Shown here: piece after piece, positions 39,401 to 53,655 of the stretch | Layout of the letters: the number at the start of each line of letters is the position of its first letter | How positions within the stretch are numbered: position 1 is the first letter of the stretch | Assembly (NCBI GenBank): GCA_019321725.1 | Contig: CM033119.1 | Location: 17,558,694-17,622,693 of the forward strand | Direction: 5' to 3' | From: Paulownia fortunei | Taxonomy: Eukaryota > Streptophyta > Magnoliopsida > Lamiales > Paulowniaceae | Length of the DNA stretch: 64,000 nucleotides | Notes under the pieces: model-generated | Told to the model about the DNA's origin: nothing | Databases searched by the model: none | The model's input: the letters and a program-made list of their open reading frames with translations, nothing else | Position numbers and translations under genes: made by a program

Positions 39401-42400
39401 AAAGGAATTGTCGGGTATGAAAGGACTGAGAAATTGCACGTGCGCTTAGGAAAAGTAACTGATATCCATTCTCCTGCACCACACAAAACCCAAAAAGCAT
39501 AAAGCATCCATGCACACGCTATATTCAAGATCATTTTATTAGATAAAAGCGTACACAATATGATAGCTTTCTTCATCTGTATTCTGTACAACCAAGAAAC
39601 AATAATAAAATCATAACATGCACAATGCAGAACTACTGAAAAAATACTGTTGAGAATGGTAGCCAGAGAAAGAAATGTTTTATTCATGGTACAAACATCA
39701 TATATGAAATGATAAAAAGTTGTTCTCAACTATCATAATACACGGAGATTAATGGACCTTGATTGCTGAAAAGAGATGTGCAACACCTGTCTGCGACCAA
39801 TCCATACCAACCAAAGGCATGACCTGACCTAGAAGATCAGACCTGTATCACAGGAACAATAAATAGGAATCAGATAGAGCAGGAAGGCATTTACACATTA
39901 ACCAAAGAGTCTTCCGATAGAATTTGATATAAAGGCACTGACATGAATGACATCAAACATGTGACAAATTCACTAAGCAATATAAACTGGGTGTTACTAA
40001 GTGGATATCACTTGGGGACTGTCCGGTTCACTGAAATGATAAGGGAATTGGAGAGAAAGCAAGAAAATCTTTACCTAGTAATTGTCCCATCAACATCAGA
40101 TATCACAATTCGAGTGTCCCATCTCCACAGAAAAATTCGGGCGTCAACCTGGATGTGTAAACTTCAAGTCAGGACAGAAGTACATGCATAAAACCAGCAT
40201 ATAGATAGCCATTGGTAGACACACACATGTGAGATGGATAAATGAACACGAATGGTTATCAGAAGGTAAACACGCTTTAAAGTGAGTTTTCATGAAACAA
40301 TGAAATTAAAGTAACCTGTTGTTTGCCTAGCATTGCGGTTGAGAAGGTGAATATCACTATATTCTTCCCTTCTTTTAAATTTAAGGATGCCAGCTGTTCA
40401 GATGTTGGACTAAGTGTCCTTACCATCTTCTTGTTTACCTTCACTTTGCTCACATCTTTCCCCCCGTCCAAATCACTAGAATTACTTAGGATCTCTATGG
40501 CATTAGGATTTTCACTGCCATTTGAGTCTACGTGAGAAACTTTCATGCTCCTTGATCTCTTAAAAGAGAAGGGCCAACTTCTCCGGCTTCCTCTTAAAGA
40601 ATCAATGGATCTAGGAGAATTCCCTGCAAGACTTCTAACAGTCAAATTTGCATTAAACATAATAACCGCTTGAAGATCTAAACAGACTAATTTCATGACA
40701 TAAAAGGACAATGGCAGCAGAATGCAATTTTGACTAAAAGCAAGTTTTTCTCCGATGCAGCAGCAAACGTAGCAAGTAAGTCTACTCATCTAAATTTTCA
40801 GCATCAAATGTCCGAGAAGATTCTCCATGTACCTTCAGTGACAACTACTATAAATTTTATTACTTGCTCAAGGATTTCACAAGGTTTGCTTTTATTCTGG
40901 AGGAAAACATTCCTTAAATACATTAGGATGCACAAGATAAGAAATTCTGTTGCTAACACAGACAAACTTACTTGCCAGGAAATATCTTGGGTTGATATTT
41001 TAAATGTTTTAGTAATTGTAATCCAAAATTTCTTTTCGATAAACTATTTCGATGGTCATTAGCTAAACTTCACCTCAATTTTTTCTAACAATTAGGACGA
41101 TCTTGCAGTACCTTACTGCCTTTTATGTGCTTTAAGGCATTAGGAAATTCCAAGAAAGCCATATAGATTTGGAAGAACATCAAGAACACCAAATACAGAG
41201 AAACCATTCCACACTATGTAACACCTTATTGCTCTTTTTACATACATGTATAATATATACATATATATACACATATGTCTGTGTGTGTTCTGCTCTTTGT
41301 AGTCAATTTTTTCTAACTGCAGGATCATGTGCTATCTGTTAACTGAATAAAGCATTACAGATTCTCCTGCACTATTAGCAACTAATTACTTGGCACACAG
41401 TTTTCTGATCAATATAACTCCATATTTTGTTTCATTATATTCAGTGTGCACTTTATCATTCTTTGGAGCTGAATCACTTAATAGATTTAAATGAAGGCAT
41501 GCATCATCTAGAATTTAACAATTATGATTTTTGAGAACTTATGACTTCTAGTTCATGTATATTAATCTAAATTTCTCATACTCATAGGAACTTTGAGAGC
41601 GTTTTGCCCCTCGATTTTGTATCTTTTTTCTCCTTTCACTTACTCTTATTACCTCTTATAACATACCAACTGGCTAGCTATTTTACTATGGCATACCGAC
41701 TCTTGGGGATCATGATGAGGAGATCAATTAGCCAGTTTTGTTTGCATATGATGCGCGCAACGGTAAACATCAATCACAAAGTAGGGACAGATGCTACTTT
41801 TCTCTTTATATTTTCTTCTACTAACCTTACATATGCGGACAAATGAATTATGGAGGTGCGCAACAAAACGATATCAACATGCCACCTTGAATTCATGACA
41901 TAAACCTTAATCATGTGCTTGATGCTATGATATAGCTCAGACGACAAAAAGAGGATTCTTGTCGTATGTTGATTTACTTAGGTAAATCCCTGATCACTGA
42001 GAAGGAATTAACTATAAATTCCATACAGACCTGAGATAAATACGTCATGTATGACTTTAAACTTACTTTAGTTTGACTCCAGATTGCACTTTCTTACTTA
42101 TTAATGAAACAAGCATTAATTTAGCATTTGTCACTGGTCAAACATAAATTTATTCTTCATTTTCTATTGAATTCTATTAGATACTTTATAAAATAATGAT
42201 CTTGCTCTGTTTGCCCATGAGCAACAAACACAAGTTTAAGATATTGCAATTTAGTAACCAACTCTTGGGTTGGATAAGGATGTCAACATGTGGTGATGTG
42301 CAATTGGTATTTTTGCGCAATTATCTAATCCAACTACCTTCTATCAGTTGCCCAAGGTAGAAATGCATAATACGTTAATATAATGGATAGATTCAGAGAT

Positions 42401-45400
42401 CATTTTAATTTAGGCTAATGAAATATAAAGAAAAGGTTTTTTAAGTGTTAAGTCTATTAATTTGAAAAAAGGAACTAAAGCAATATTCATTCGGGAATAT
42501 GAACGAACCAGGAAGTCCAATCACTTAAAACACTAAAGCAGAAAAACAAAGGCATACATCCATTCTATTGACCATAGGGGTGAATCCACTATAGAAGAAA
42601 CAATGAATAGCAGAGGAGAAAAGAAAGGGACAAGTCACATTTCAAGGAAATAAAAGATGGAGAGCTATGATAAATTGAAAAAGTACATTAGCACATCATG
42701 TGTGCTTTCACAATCAGTTCATAATGTCTTCTTGCTAATGAAATAAACACTGCAAGAATTAGATCAAATTACACGGTAAAGATAAAATTAGATAATGAGA
42801 TATGTGGACGTTGATCTGGAAACCCCATTTTAATCTGAGATGTGAAAGACATTTAGCTTGACAGTGAGTCACGGTTTTTGGTGGAAAATTCAAACTGACA
42901 ATAGATTGTTGGTAAGAACCTCATAATTCAGTTAATCATTGACAGAGAGTTCAACTAACTTACCTAGATAGTCTATAAGCCCATATATGATTCTAAAGTG
43001 AAACTGTTCTTGGAGAAGAGTTTGTGTAAAAGCATAGAACAGACAACATCAGGGTTTCCTTAAATTAACTTATTAAAGCAAAAGAGACTGAAATATCGAA
43101 ATACCGGCATTATCCATTGTGAGCTAAAGCAAATTCCCAAGGAGTATCTCAGTGGAGAAAATGGTGTACTTATAACCCAATTGGCTATGTGAGGATATTG
43201 ACTAGTAAAGCTTCTACAAAAGTAATTGTCAACTGGAATATAAAAGTAAAGAGCAGAGCAACTATAAAAGAGATGTTACGATAAATATTGAACATTGAAC
43301 AGAGATAATCATAATATCCATAACATCAATGGCTGCTTCAAGGTGGAAGCAAAGTAGCAAGTATAAAATATCTGAAAAAATAATAGCAAGTACCAGATGG
43401 CTACAGCTAACAGCAACTATACTATTTACCAGCTACAATAACTTAAATTCATCAAGATCAATATTGGTCCAAATAATTGAATTCTCTTACCAATGGATGG
43501 GTTAGCAGGTCCCACTTTGCTCTCCTTTAGAATTTTAACATCTTCAGCCGTTGTTTGAGCATCAGGTGATTGGTGATTGTTATTTGCACCTGGATTTACA
43601 CCTGGATACAGTGAAGGGTTGGAAGAATGGCCAAGATCACTTGCTTCAAGATTATTACTAAGAGATCCCATACTGGGCAAAGATCTCACCATTCTAGTGA
43701 GTTCCTTGGAGTGAACATGGCCAGTTTTGTTAATGCAAACATCACTAGATATGGATCTCAACCTTCTTCTCTGTAGATTAGCATCATTTATATAGTCAGT
43801 TATAACAGACTGGTCTAATGAAAAACCGGAGGAACAGTTTGCATCACTAGACTCATTAACTCCATCAGCAACTCCTGATGAAAATGAGGAATCAGCTTCT
43901 TTCCCCTCATGATCTGCATGACTGAACTCCAACTGTTTGGCATCAGTGGAACCAAAATCATCCAGGTTACCAAGCATGAGTTGCTCTTCCTCTGAGATTC
44001 TTGATGCTAGGATACATGGAGGAACAAAATCACAAATTGAAATATGGGGATCACAAAGAGGCCCTGCAGAGGATCCATGCTTGTTTATTTCATCTTCTCC
44101 CAAATCAGTTTGTTCTTCTACAGGTGAACAAGTTGAATAGCTCAAAGTAGAGGCCGTTGCAACACTCTGTGAGTCAATGTCTTTAAGGGAATCATTTGAT
44201 TGGTGAAGGGAAACTAAATGAGAACATTCAGTGACAATTCTTTCTGAAGCGGCGTCTATAGTTCCTCCACTAAGAGACATCTTTTCTTCATGAATGAAAC
44301 TGAATTGATCCCCTTTCCCTAAACACTGTTGGATATTTAACTGTTCCTGTGCATGTATCACATCTCTTTCTGGTTCAGACTTAACCACATATATTGACTG
44401 AGTCATATTCTGAACAGTTGCAGTATGAACACATACTTCCATACATCCTCCATGACAAAAGGAGTTATTTTTTTGTTCAACGGATCCCTGCAACCCAACT
44501 CCTGAGCTCTCTGAAGCTTCAGAATGGTAAAAAGATTGGATACTATCTCTTGCATTCTCCTCCTTGGAGAAACCAGTGTCTGACAAACCATTAGGCTTCT
44601 CAACAGAGTCTTGAATTTGTGAACCAGATTTTGCAACCTCAGAGACTATACTCACAGAACTCACATGAAAATCTGATTTAGCTAAGCCCAATTTATCAGT
44701 CATCAGTGTTTCTGAATTTGACAAAGCAGTGTCTTCTCCAACACTTTCAACTGAAGTGGCTGTTTCAACAACGTACTCCGAAGTTAAACATTTCATTTCA
44801 ACACAATTTTCCTCAACAGTGCTCTCCAGTTCCTGATAGCTTGTCTGAGAAATAAGGCCTGTTTCATCATAACTACAACCACCAACCAGCAAATTTTCAA
44901 TGACTTCATCTTTTGATATATGTACAGCAGAAAACCGTGAAGCATTATCTTTCTTGCGCCTGGAGGAAGCAAGATTAGTGGACCACTTCAAGTCCAAGAG
45001 ATCAGCTGCAATTTCAGCACGCTCCAAAGATTCTGTCCTAACAACACCAGATGCATTTTCTTCCTCCTGAATTCCTTCCTCTTTTGTTGATCTCCTCCCA
45101 AAAACAAGGCCTAAAATCTGAGACCGGCGAGAATTCGCCCTAGTCACAGCCTTTCTTTCATTGGCAATTGAATCAGACAAATTAGAATCATGGTTGCAAC
45201 TTTTTGATTTCAGTGGCCACCTATTTCCAGGTTGCCCGTCCGTATCCTCACCAGATGAGGAGGGAGGAGAACATGCAGACTCCCCTTCCTCTACATCAAC
45301 CTCCTTCAAAAAGAATGCTTCCCCTTTATGATCCAAGTACATATGAAAATCTGCTTCAACACCATTGACACTAATGCTAACCACCTTCTCTTTTGTCTTC

Positions 45401-45570
45401 AATACCCCCTGAAACTTCCCAAACCGCACATACCAAGGCGAAGACTTATAGCTTCCATCTGGTTGCTCCACCACAATTATATCTACAGCACCACCAAATG
45501 GATGAAACGGCCCAGAGACAGAATATACACTTCTACTAATGTAGCTACCTAGCCTCCCCACAGCTTGCAT
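36406..45570 (-). CDS. PAH: Phosphatidate phosphatase PAH (plant lipin), one conserved exon not found
   Basis: Exons seen: 45570-43491, 40623-40316 (ancestral acceptor probably 40634), 40148-40075, 39842-39758, 39473-39387, 39135-39063, 38025-37982, 37278-37150, 37066-36968 and 36462-36406. The first encodes the N-LIP domain ([20 protein letters not shown]) and a long serine-rich region. Later exons encode the HAD-type catalytic part: DVDGTIT (nucleophile Asp), [49 protein letters not shown] and [12 protein letters not shown]. The enzyme makes diacylglycerol from phosphatidate at the ER, affecting membrane lipids and phosphate starvation. The exon that in homologues carries the SLCKHLL and GRYFPWD blocks is absent from the 43490-40650 interval. 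Joining at 40623 keeps the frame and gives about 1011 residues; joining at 40634 gives an early stop. Whether the protein works is uncertain. Confidence 0.88.
40635..43490 (-). other. Large PAH intron where a conserved exon is expected but not seen
   Basis: This 2.86-kb stretch separates the first coding exon (ending in phase 1 at 43491) from the [10 protein letters not shown] exon. In PAH homologues about 90 codons of strongly conserved sequence lie between them. I looked on the minus strand for codons for CKHLL, EGMG and FPWD and found none, and no minus-strand open frame of sufficient length has the right content. No obvious transposon replaces it. Confidence 0.7.
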
Positions 45571-48153
45571 CTTGAAAGAATTAAAGAATAATTTACAACC
45601 TCCGAACTAACAGAATCTTGAAATCACGTAAAAATAGAAAATCCATAGTCCAAAACCCTTGAAGCTACCGACAATGATTATCAAGAATTCTAATTCTCCT
45701 CATTTTTTCTCCCCCTTATCTTTTTTCTCAAAAGAATTTAAATTTCAAGGACACCCCAGATCAAGAAACAGAATAAAGGTCAAAACTTTGAGAACCCAAA
45801 ATGATTGCCAAGAGAACAGTGTCCTGAAGAAAAGAGATTTAATTTTTTTAAAAAAAAAAAAAAGAAAGAAAATTAGATTCAGCTATTCAACATAAATCAA
45901 ATTCTAAGAGAAAAAAATAATAACAATAACGATAAATAGGAAACATCTGTATTAGAAAAGAAATCCAGCTCAAGAAAGTTGGCTATCCAAGAATTCAAAA
46001 ATGAAAGACATACCCACATGCGATGAACACTCATACAAGCAATAAACCGCCAATGGGTGGGCGTTGAACAACAGTTTGCGTGGAAAGCATATTCCCTTGT
46101 AGATTATTCGAATGTGCCCACGTATATATATACACACACGCTAATAATTGGCCACCCTACAAAAGCAACTGAAAATATAGAAATATTATTACATCACATG
46201 TATAAGGTTTTAGAAAAAACACAAACAAAACATTCCATGCGATGATATTTCAAGAAAGAAGAAGGTGCTGACCGCTGGGGGTCTCCATGGGGGAAAAAGA
46301 GTCGCAAAAAAAAAACAAGTAGGAGGAGAATTTCAATTTGTAGAGTCAGGAGTTTCTAGTTTTGTTCTGTTTTCCTTTGGTTTTTTTTTTTTTTTTTAGC
46401 CTGATTTATCGTAGGATCATAAAAAATTTTGGTTACAAGTTTTCTTGGAAAAAGTGGATTGATGAGATTTGGATTTGCAAGAGGGGCAGTGACACGTCAG
46501 TTCAGTTTTGAATGAGTTTGGTGGAAGATTTTAATAGGTGGGGACATATTGTTCATTTGGGAAATTTATATAGTTGGAAATTAAATTATAAAATTAAAAT
46601 ATTAATATTATTATATATGATTTAACAATTTACAAAATTAAAATATTAACATTATTATATACGATTTAACATTTTACAAACTTATTTTCAATCATATGTT
46701 GTTGTTTTTTAAGGGTAAAGGTTTTTAACAAATGAATAAATAGTCTTGTGTTCAAAAAAGTTTGGTCCTTTTTTCTATTTATTTTGGGAAAAAGGGAGGG
46801 GGGGCAAATGTGGAATTGTCTCTTTTTTTAGGAGCAAAATATAGGAATAAAATCCAACAATATGGCAGAACTGTGGGCTTGCCTATAGGGACGACTTGCT
46901 GGTTAGATTTTCTTTTTTTTTTAATCAGTTTAATATTTTTTCTCATATTTTATATATATCAAATATTTTTTACCGTAAATTATATATCTAGCTTGTATTT
47001 ATAAAATAAAATATAAAATAAAATATTTAATTAAAATAAAAGATCCAACATATGGACACAAAAGCCACGCCCCACTCTATCGGAGATCGTTGAAGGATCT
47101 TGATTGTGTTACAATGAACAAATCTAATTTTTCAGCCTGTATCATTGCAGAATTATATTCCAGATACAAATTGCTTATTTTTACCTATAAAAAGTTGAAT
47201 AGGGCAGTTGATCGATCGGCCAAAAATGTTGCTCATCAGCCTTTTGCAAACATCTACCGCTGCTACCCTTACTTTTTGCATGATATTTTGTACTCTGTTA
47301 CTCATAACTATATATAAAGAAGCATCTCTAATCCCAGTTGCAATATCAATCTAATATTGCAGTAATGAAATCAAGAGTTTTTTGTTCAGTATATATATAA
47401 GGTAGAGGAAAATAATACAATTTTTTTTTTTTAGTATGACCATAAAAGTCTTTATTATCATCAAAATATTCGATTTGAATTATATCTACTCGACAAACTA
47501 ACAATCTCATGCAAAGACTACAAGCTTTTCAACACTTTATTCATGATTGTATGTATATTATAAGAATATACACGTGTGTGTAAGATACATATTTGGAGTA
47601 TATAATTATTTATAAATAAAAAAAAATAATTTAGGAACAATGAATTGTTCTCCTTTAGAGCTTTTACTTACGTTATAAGGATTTGTCACTCTCATGTGTA
47701 TTGAAATGCACGCCAATATATACTACCAAGTATAATATCTACCGTAATTATTTCGTTGAAGTCGTGACTTACATATATGATTTACATATAGCACCTCTCA
47801 CGCTAAGACGATTTCTTAATTAACATATTAAAACAATGCCACATATTACCACCTCAATTTTTTAAAAATTTGTGACAAGTTCTATATCAATAGATTGCAA
47901 ATAATAATAATAACAATAATACTTTGTTATAAAGCGAGAAAATGAACATAAATTTGTTGTGGGTCATTTTCAAATTGGGAGAAGTGGAAATGATGGGCAA
48001 AAGATGGAGATGAACATTTATGATTTTATCACCCCATTTATCATTCCCCATGCAGATGAGATGGCAACCAATATATTTTAGTATACCCACTCAATATGTT
48101 TTAGTATACCCACTCTGGAACCCTATACAATTTGACAGAAGAAAATTCCACCA

Positions 48154-48154
<1 letters not shown>

Positions 48155-48181
<27 letters not shown>
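48155..48181 (+). repeat. (TA)n microsatellite
   Basis: About 13 TA units in a row, in intergenic DNA. Confidence 0.95.
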
Positions 48182-48184
<3 letters not shown>

Positions 48185-50744
48185 GGGAGTGAGAATGCAT
48201 TACAAACATGAGAATTCAGAAGAAATAAGCTGCATAAATGAATATTTGAAAAAGGGAAAACAAAATAGCATTTGAAAATCTTTAAATATTTTACATACTT
48301 GACATATATTTATAATGTATAATATAAAATAAAATACTAATTAAAATAGATGATTCAGACCGAACATAAGGTATTGTTACATCATTTGAAGATATGAAAA
48401 ATGTGTACATGGAGGAGGGTCTTTGTTTCTTTAAGGATCTTTTGCACAATATATAAAAAGTTTCCATGTTACATGTTTTGACTTAAATTGTAAGGGAGGG
48501 ACCATGAAGTTTTTAACCATTAAATATGATATATTTTATTGTAACCTTCTAAATAGAATGACTGGAACCAACTTTTTTAGTTGAAGAAACTAAAATAGTC
48601 CAAATCCAATTGGGCTTTTTCATTTTCCTCCACAAAAATGTTACTTCATACTATAAGGAACTAATCTCCATCTCATCAAATTAATAATTCAACCCACTAA
48701 AATGGGAGGAGAGAAAAATAAAAAGATATAGTGAAGTTCTAAGGTAGAACAACGCGGTCATACATAGTTTTGTTGAAACTAAGGAATAGAGAATATCAAA
48801 TTTGGATGAGAATTGGTGGAATTTAGATAAAAAAGAAAGTAGATTTACTTAAGTTTAATGATTGTCAGTTTGTCATTGACCACTCAAAATCACTTAAACG
48901 ATTTAGGTAAAAAAATTCTATCACTCACACGCGATGTATTGCACTACTATTTTAATTGGGCATTAAATGGAATGATTGTCATCCTAAATTAATATGGATT
49001 AACTCCTGGTGCTGAGATTGAATTATTTCTTCTCCAGAAATCTCATTTCTCCCAAAAAAAATATTCAACGAGTTGCTTTATGAGATGGATTTACTGCTTG
49101 CATCATGAACAGCCGATTAGGGAGTCCTGGAGTTGTCCCATGAAAACTCATTCGACGCTTAAGTAAGTATAGTTCGACAAAACGAACTGAAATCATTCAA
49201 GCAATAAAATAAATTACGTATAAGATAAATGAGAATGAGAGAATATTTATTCCTGTTTAAATTGAATATGAGTTGTAAGGGCATGTAATGTGATTTGGGC
49301 CTCATGGCTCTATAGATCTAGTTGGGCTTGAATTATACATTATTGGGCTTCAATAAAGATGTCCATCATAAATGATAATCAAAGGGCCCAAACTTTATAG
49401 ATTTTGAGGAGTCAAAGTAAACTTTGATTAGTTTAAGAATTATATTGAAATACACCACAATGTAATGTGCTTATTACAATTAAAAGCATTGAATTCACTA
49501 TCATGCATTTAATTAATATATTTAATTTGGGGGTATATAAAGGGTAGAAATATAAATTGATTGAATAAATTCGTAGTATATAAGCCTATATCACTTGCTT
49601 TTTCTTTCTTTTCTTTTGGATAATAACTTCTTACTTATACTGGGCTTTAGGAAACAGGCTGCAATGAAGTAAGAGGTAAGAATGGGCTTTCAAGGCCCAA
49701 AAATAACAAATATGCAATTTTCAAAAGTTGGCTGTGGCCCATAAAAAACATGGAAAGGGCTTCTCTTTAGAGTATATTTGGGTGGTGAGTTTATTTTTTC
49801 AATCAAAAAATTGTTTGGTTAAAAATGGATTAATTAAACACAATTTTTTTTTTAAAATAACTATATGAGAAATCAAGTAAAAATAGAATGGACAAAACAA
49901 ATTTCAATTTTATTTACCTTTCTTGTCTTTTCAAATTTAATATTTAAAAAAAAAACTGATTTTTAAAATTGAAAACCAAACATTAAGTATTTTATTTTTC
50001 AAACAATCATAATACACAAAAATAATTTTATTAGAATATACCCTTTAAAAGATACACTTTTATGGTAAACTTCGAAGAATATTAAATCTAAATTTAATAA
50101 TTTTCTCAATTTTTATCTTTTCCAGAGTCTTCTTATTCGGGAAAAGAAGTCATAAAACGTCGTATTCTTGATCCTTCTTTTTCAATTTTCCCCTTTCTCG
50201 AGCCCATTAATTACTCTTTTTTTGTAGGGACTTTTTCGCATTTCATAGCTTTTTCTCTTTCCAAAAATGAATTATTCAAATAATTAGTTCCAAAGTAGTT
50301 CAAAAATTAAATAAAAAAAGATTCAATAATTTATACAACCCATCAAATTATCAGTGGATCCTAATCATGATTAGACCAATGAAAAGCACCCTTAAACCCA
50401 CTTGTTGAAGAGTCAAGAAATGGGCCAAAAGTACCAACTTGAATTATTGTATAGGATTGATTATTTTTTTGTACTTTGATACTCACAAAGAGTCGCACCT
50501 CCTCACCTGTCAAGACCCACAACCCTTTGTTCATATTAATGATTTGACATTTTACTTTTCTAACCCTTTGTCTTCACAAAAAAAAAAAAAAAAACACATT
50601 GTTTGAAGCAATTTTCTTTTATTCAATTTAGATTGGGAAATTATTCAAATTAAATAGCTTGTTTTTTCTTTTTAATAATTAATTATTTTATTTTATTTTA
50701 AGTCATTTTGATAGATTTTTCATAATTAGTGTTGTTGTAATGAA

Positions 50745-51055
50745 TTGGGTCCCGTAAGATTTGTTTGGACTCAATATATGACCGATTAAGATTTTTATAG
50801 GTGGGTAGACCAGACCCACTTTGTAAATTAAGAAATACTAAAAAATATATTTTTTAAAAATAATATAATAAAAAATTTTCTAAAAAAATCTAGTTTTTCT
50901 AAAACTATATTCATATTGATATATATAATAAAATTTAAAATTAAAAAAAAATAGATTAGAAGACCTGACCAAACATATTTATACTATTAAAATCCATCAC
51001 AAACAGGACGGATATGAAGTAGATCCGGATTTGGACTTTCCTATTGTCATCCCTC
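50745..51055. repeat. MITE-like stretch with AGGGATGACAATAGG end
   Basis: The right end is CCTATTGTCATCCCT, whose reverse complement AGGGATGACAATAGG resembles the ends of the element at 18313-18612. Inner words such as GTAGATCCGGATTTGGA are also similar in style. The left end is less clear (GGGTCCCGTAAGATTTG). Assignment is tentative. Confidence 0.35.
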
Positions 51056-51654
51056 GTGCATCAATTTTTATAGTAAAAAACTATAATCCAACTACTCGAC
51101 GCAATGAGTTATATATATACACAATTTTTTTAATATATTAAAAATATTTTCGAAATTAGTTAAATGTCTATTCGTATAGGAGATGCAGACCTAACTAGAC
51201 AATCTTAATTAATACAAAAAATGAATGAACTAAATAATTCACACACATAATAAAAACAGTCGTAGCATCACACGAGTTGCTTGAAAGTAACATTTCAAAC
51301 ATGACCTAGATTGTGTTCCCACTTGAATAGTGAAATTCTGATATTGTCTGAAAGTGGTCCCTAGTTGAGATAAGTTCACGAGTGTGGTCTCTTGGAATGT
51401 TTGTTTCCTTTAGTTAAAAAAAAATAAAATTATCAAAGGATAATTATATATTACACAATGCTCACGTGTGTAAATACGTCATAAGTCTAGTTTATAAGTG
51501 ATCGAGAGTGGCTTCAAATTTTATATAAATTCAAATAGATAAATTAAATTGTTGTTTTTAATTACTTTTATCAAATTAATTAAGCTTGATATTTCAGTTT
51601 TTAAAGGAATAGGTCACGAATCCGACGTGAATAGTTTAACTAACCACTGAGTAT

Positions 51655-52016
51655 TTGTTTGGTTTCATTTTCGTGTATTTTTAATATTTTCATAATTGAA
51701 AATATTTTTATTAAGTTTACGTGTAAAAATAAAAATATATTTGGATTAATTATGTTTTTATATAGAATATATAGGTTTGGAAATAAAAAACAATTTGTTT
51801 TAATTTTTATGGTGTTTTTTGTGTGAAAAAATATAAAATATTAATATGTTTGAAAATGAGTTTTTGGAGGTCCACGATTATATGTGAAATATTAGTAGAT
51901 TTTAAAAATAAAAATAAATTATATTTATGATGAAAATGAGTAAAATAAATATATTTTTGAACTTTTAAATAATAAACAATAAAAATACCCTACAAAAATG
52001 AAAACAAAACGAGCCC
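51655..52016. mobile_element. MITE-like element, family 2 copy b
   Basis: The left end is TTTGTTTGGTTTCATTTTCG. The right end, reverse-complemented, is GGGCTCGTTTTGTTTTCATT, forming imperfect terminal inverted repeats of about 40 bases. The inner AAAATATATTTGGATTAATT matches the element at 10445-10728. A further, more eroded relative in opposite orientation may occupy 52060-52370. Confidence 0.55.
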
Positions 52017-52914
52017 TTAATTTAGCCCATTTTTTTTCATTTCTAGAAGGAACTTTCTATTTTTTAATATTTAAAAAGTTTGATAAATGCATTTGTTTTA
52101 CTAAATCTCCTCATAAACACAATTTATTTCATTTTCAAATTTACTAGCATTTCACATTTTTTCATGCGTTTATCAAAATCATTTTTAAATTTACTAACAT
52201 TTTACATTTTTCATACAAAAAATATCAAAAAATAAATATATTTTTTATTTCAAATCTGTATAATCTATATAAAAATATAACTAATCTATATATATTTTTA
52301 TTTTTTTAATAAAAATATTTTGAACCCTAAAAATATTAAAAACACAAAAATGAGTTCAAAAATAAAATCTTACATTGTCAACATTTTTTCATCAAAGTTC
52401 CAATTTTAAAGATACAAAAACACAGTATTTATTTGGAAAGGCTGCATCGCACCAGAAAATCTGTATATTTTTTTATTGCACGCTGAAATGATAGTACAAC
52501 AGTTTTGCAGCTGAGCTGTGCTTCAAAAGTTGTACCTCTTTGATTACTGGAACCTTTTTTCCTTTTGTTTTCAACAAATGTTACCAAAATCATCACTTGA
52601 ACAAGAAAATCATCAGGCTATCATTTTCCTTATCACGGACTACGAGGGAAGAACTTATTTTTTCAACCTCTTTGAAAAATTCTACACACACAGACACACA
52701 CTAGATTTTGACAATCCATTAATTAATTAAATAGAAATTGAAAAATAAAATTTTAAATATTTTAATATTTATTCTCAAAAATAGTAATCAAGAATCAATA
52801 GTGTCATGTATGATATAACATGAACACTCAAGCATTTTTCTATTATAAAGAAAAACTACTCAATTAATATCCAATTTCACTATGTGCTAGTTATAACTTA
52901 AGTATGTAGGTTAT

Positions 52915-53398
52915 GCTTAGTTTCATTTTTATTTTCTTATATTTTTCCCTTTTTAATTACCTATTTTCAACAAAAAATATCACTTGTTTTTTATTTTCAT
53001 ACTTATTTTTCGAACCTAATACACATATGTCGTTAAGCATGATTCACATTATTAATATTTGATAAGATATTTTTAGTTTATAGTAATTGAAATTCATTAA
53101 TTGAATTAAATAATAAATTATCTTTCTATTCTTGTAAGTAATTAAGTAACGAGACCCATAATAAATTAAATAATAATTTTTCACCTTGATATAATTTGAC
53201 TACATTGATCTTTTTCAACCCAACTTAATTTTTCTATATAACATCACAAAGAAAATAATGAAACCACAAATTGTTACCTTTATATTAAAATATTATTTTC
53301 AAATTATCAGTCCAAATACATTTTAATTTTCGTGTAAAAAAACAATAACAAACAAAAACACATGTGAAATTAAAAATGAAAATAAAACCAAACAAGGC
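52915..53398. mobile_element. MITE-like element, family 2 copy c
   Basis: The left end is ATGCTTAGTTTCATTTTTAT. The right end, reverse-complemented, is GGCCTTGTTTGGTTTTATTT, again with the TTTGGTTTTATTTTCATTTT signature. The length is about 485 bases and it is non-coding. It lies about 260 bases beyond the stop codon of the BKI1-like gene. Confidence 0.5.
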
Positions 53399-53655
53399 CT
53401 TTTTTTTTTTTCAATTTCCAAAAAATCAACTTCTTGTCCTCCCTGAAAATCAAGAGATATGTCATTAGCATTAATCAAAATGATAAAAATATCCTTGAAT
53501 TTTTGGCCACTTAGGCAATGAACCATAACCTCATATTCATACTGAATTCACATCATTCATACCTTAACACATATCTTATCTAGTATTTTATACAATACAA
53601 AAATCATTAATTTTTGTAAAACTTTTTCCTACCATAAAAATCCAAAACTAAGTAG

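Larger units (their letters stand above)
45600..53650. other. Intergenic region upstream of PAH, repeats only
   Basis: 45571-46300 probably holds the PAH 5' leader and promoter; the bases before the ATG (TTTAATTCTTTCAAG) could also be an acceptor of a 5' UTR intron. Beyond that I see no gene. Present are a (TA)n tract at 48155-48181, GGCCC-rich degraded retrotransposon-like DNA around 49100-49420, a MITE-like stretch at 50745-51055, and two family 2 MITE-like elements at 51655-52016 and 52915-53398. Confidence 0.5.

Noticed and set aside
40631..40634. Using the GTTAG or TTAGAAG acceptors directly after PAH exon 1
   Set aside because: Both put the reading frame into an early TAA; only the acceptor at 40623 keeps the frame if no exon lies between.
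43937..45552. Plus-strand frames opposite the first PAH exon
   Set aside because: Antisense shadows of a long coding exon.
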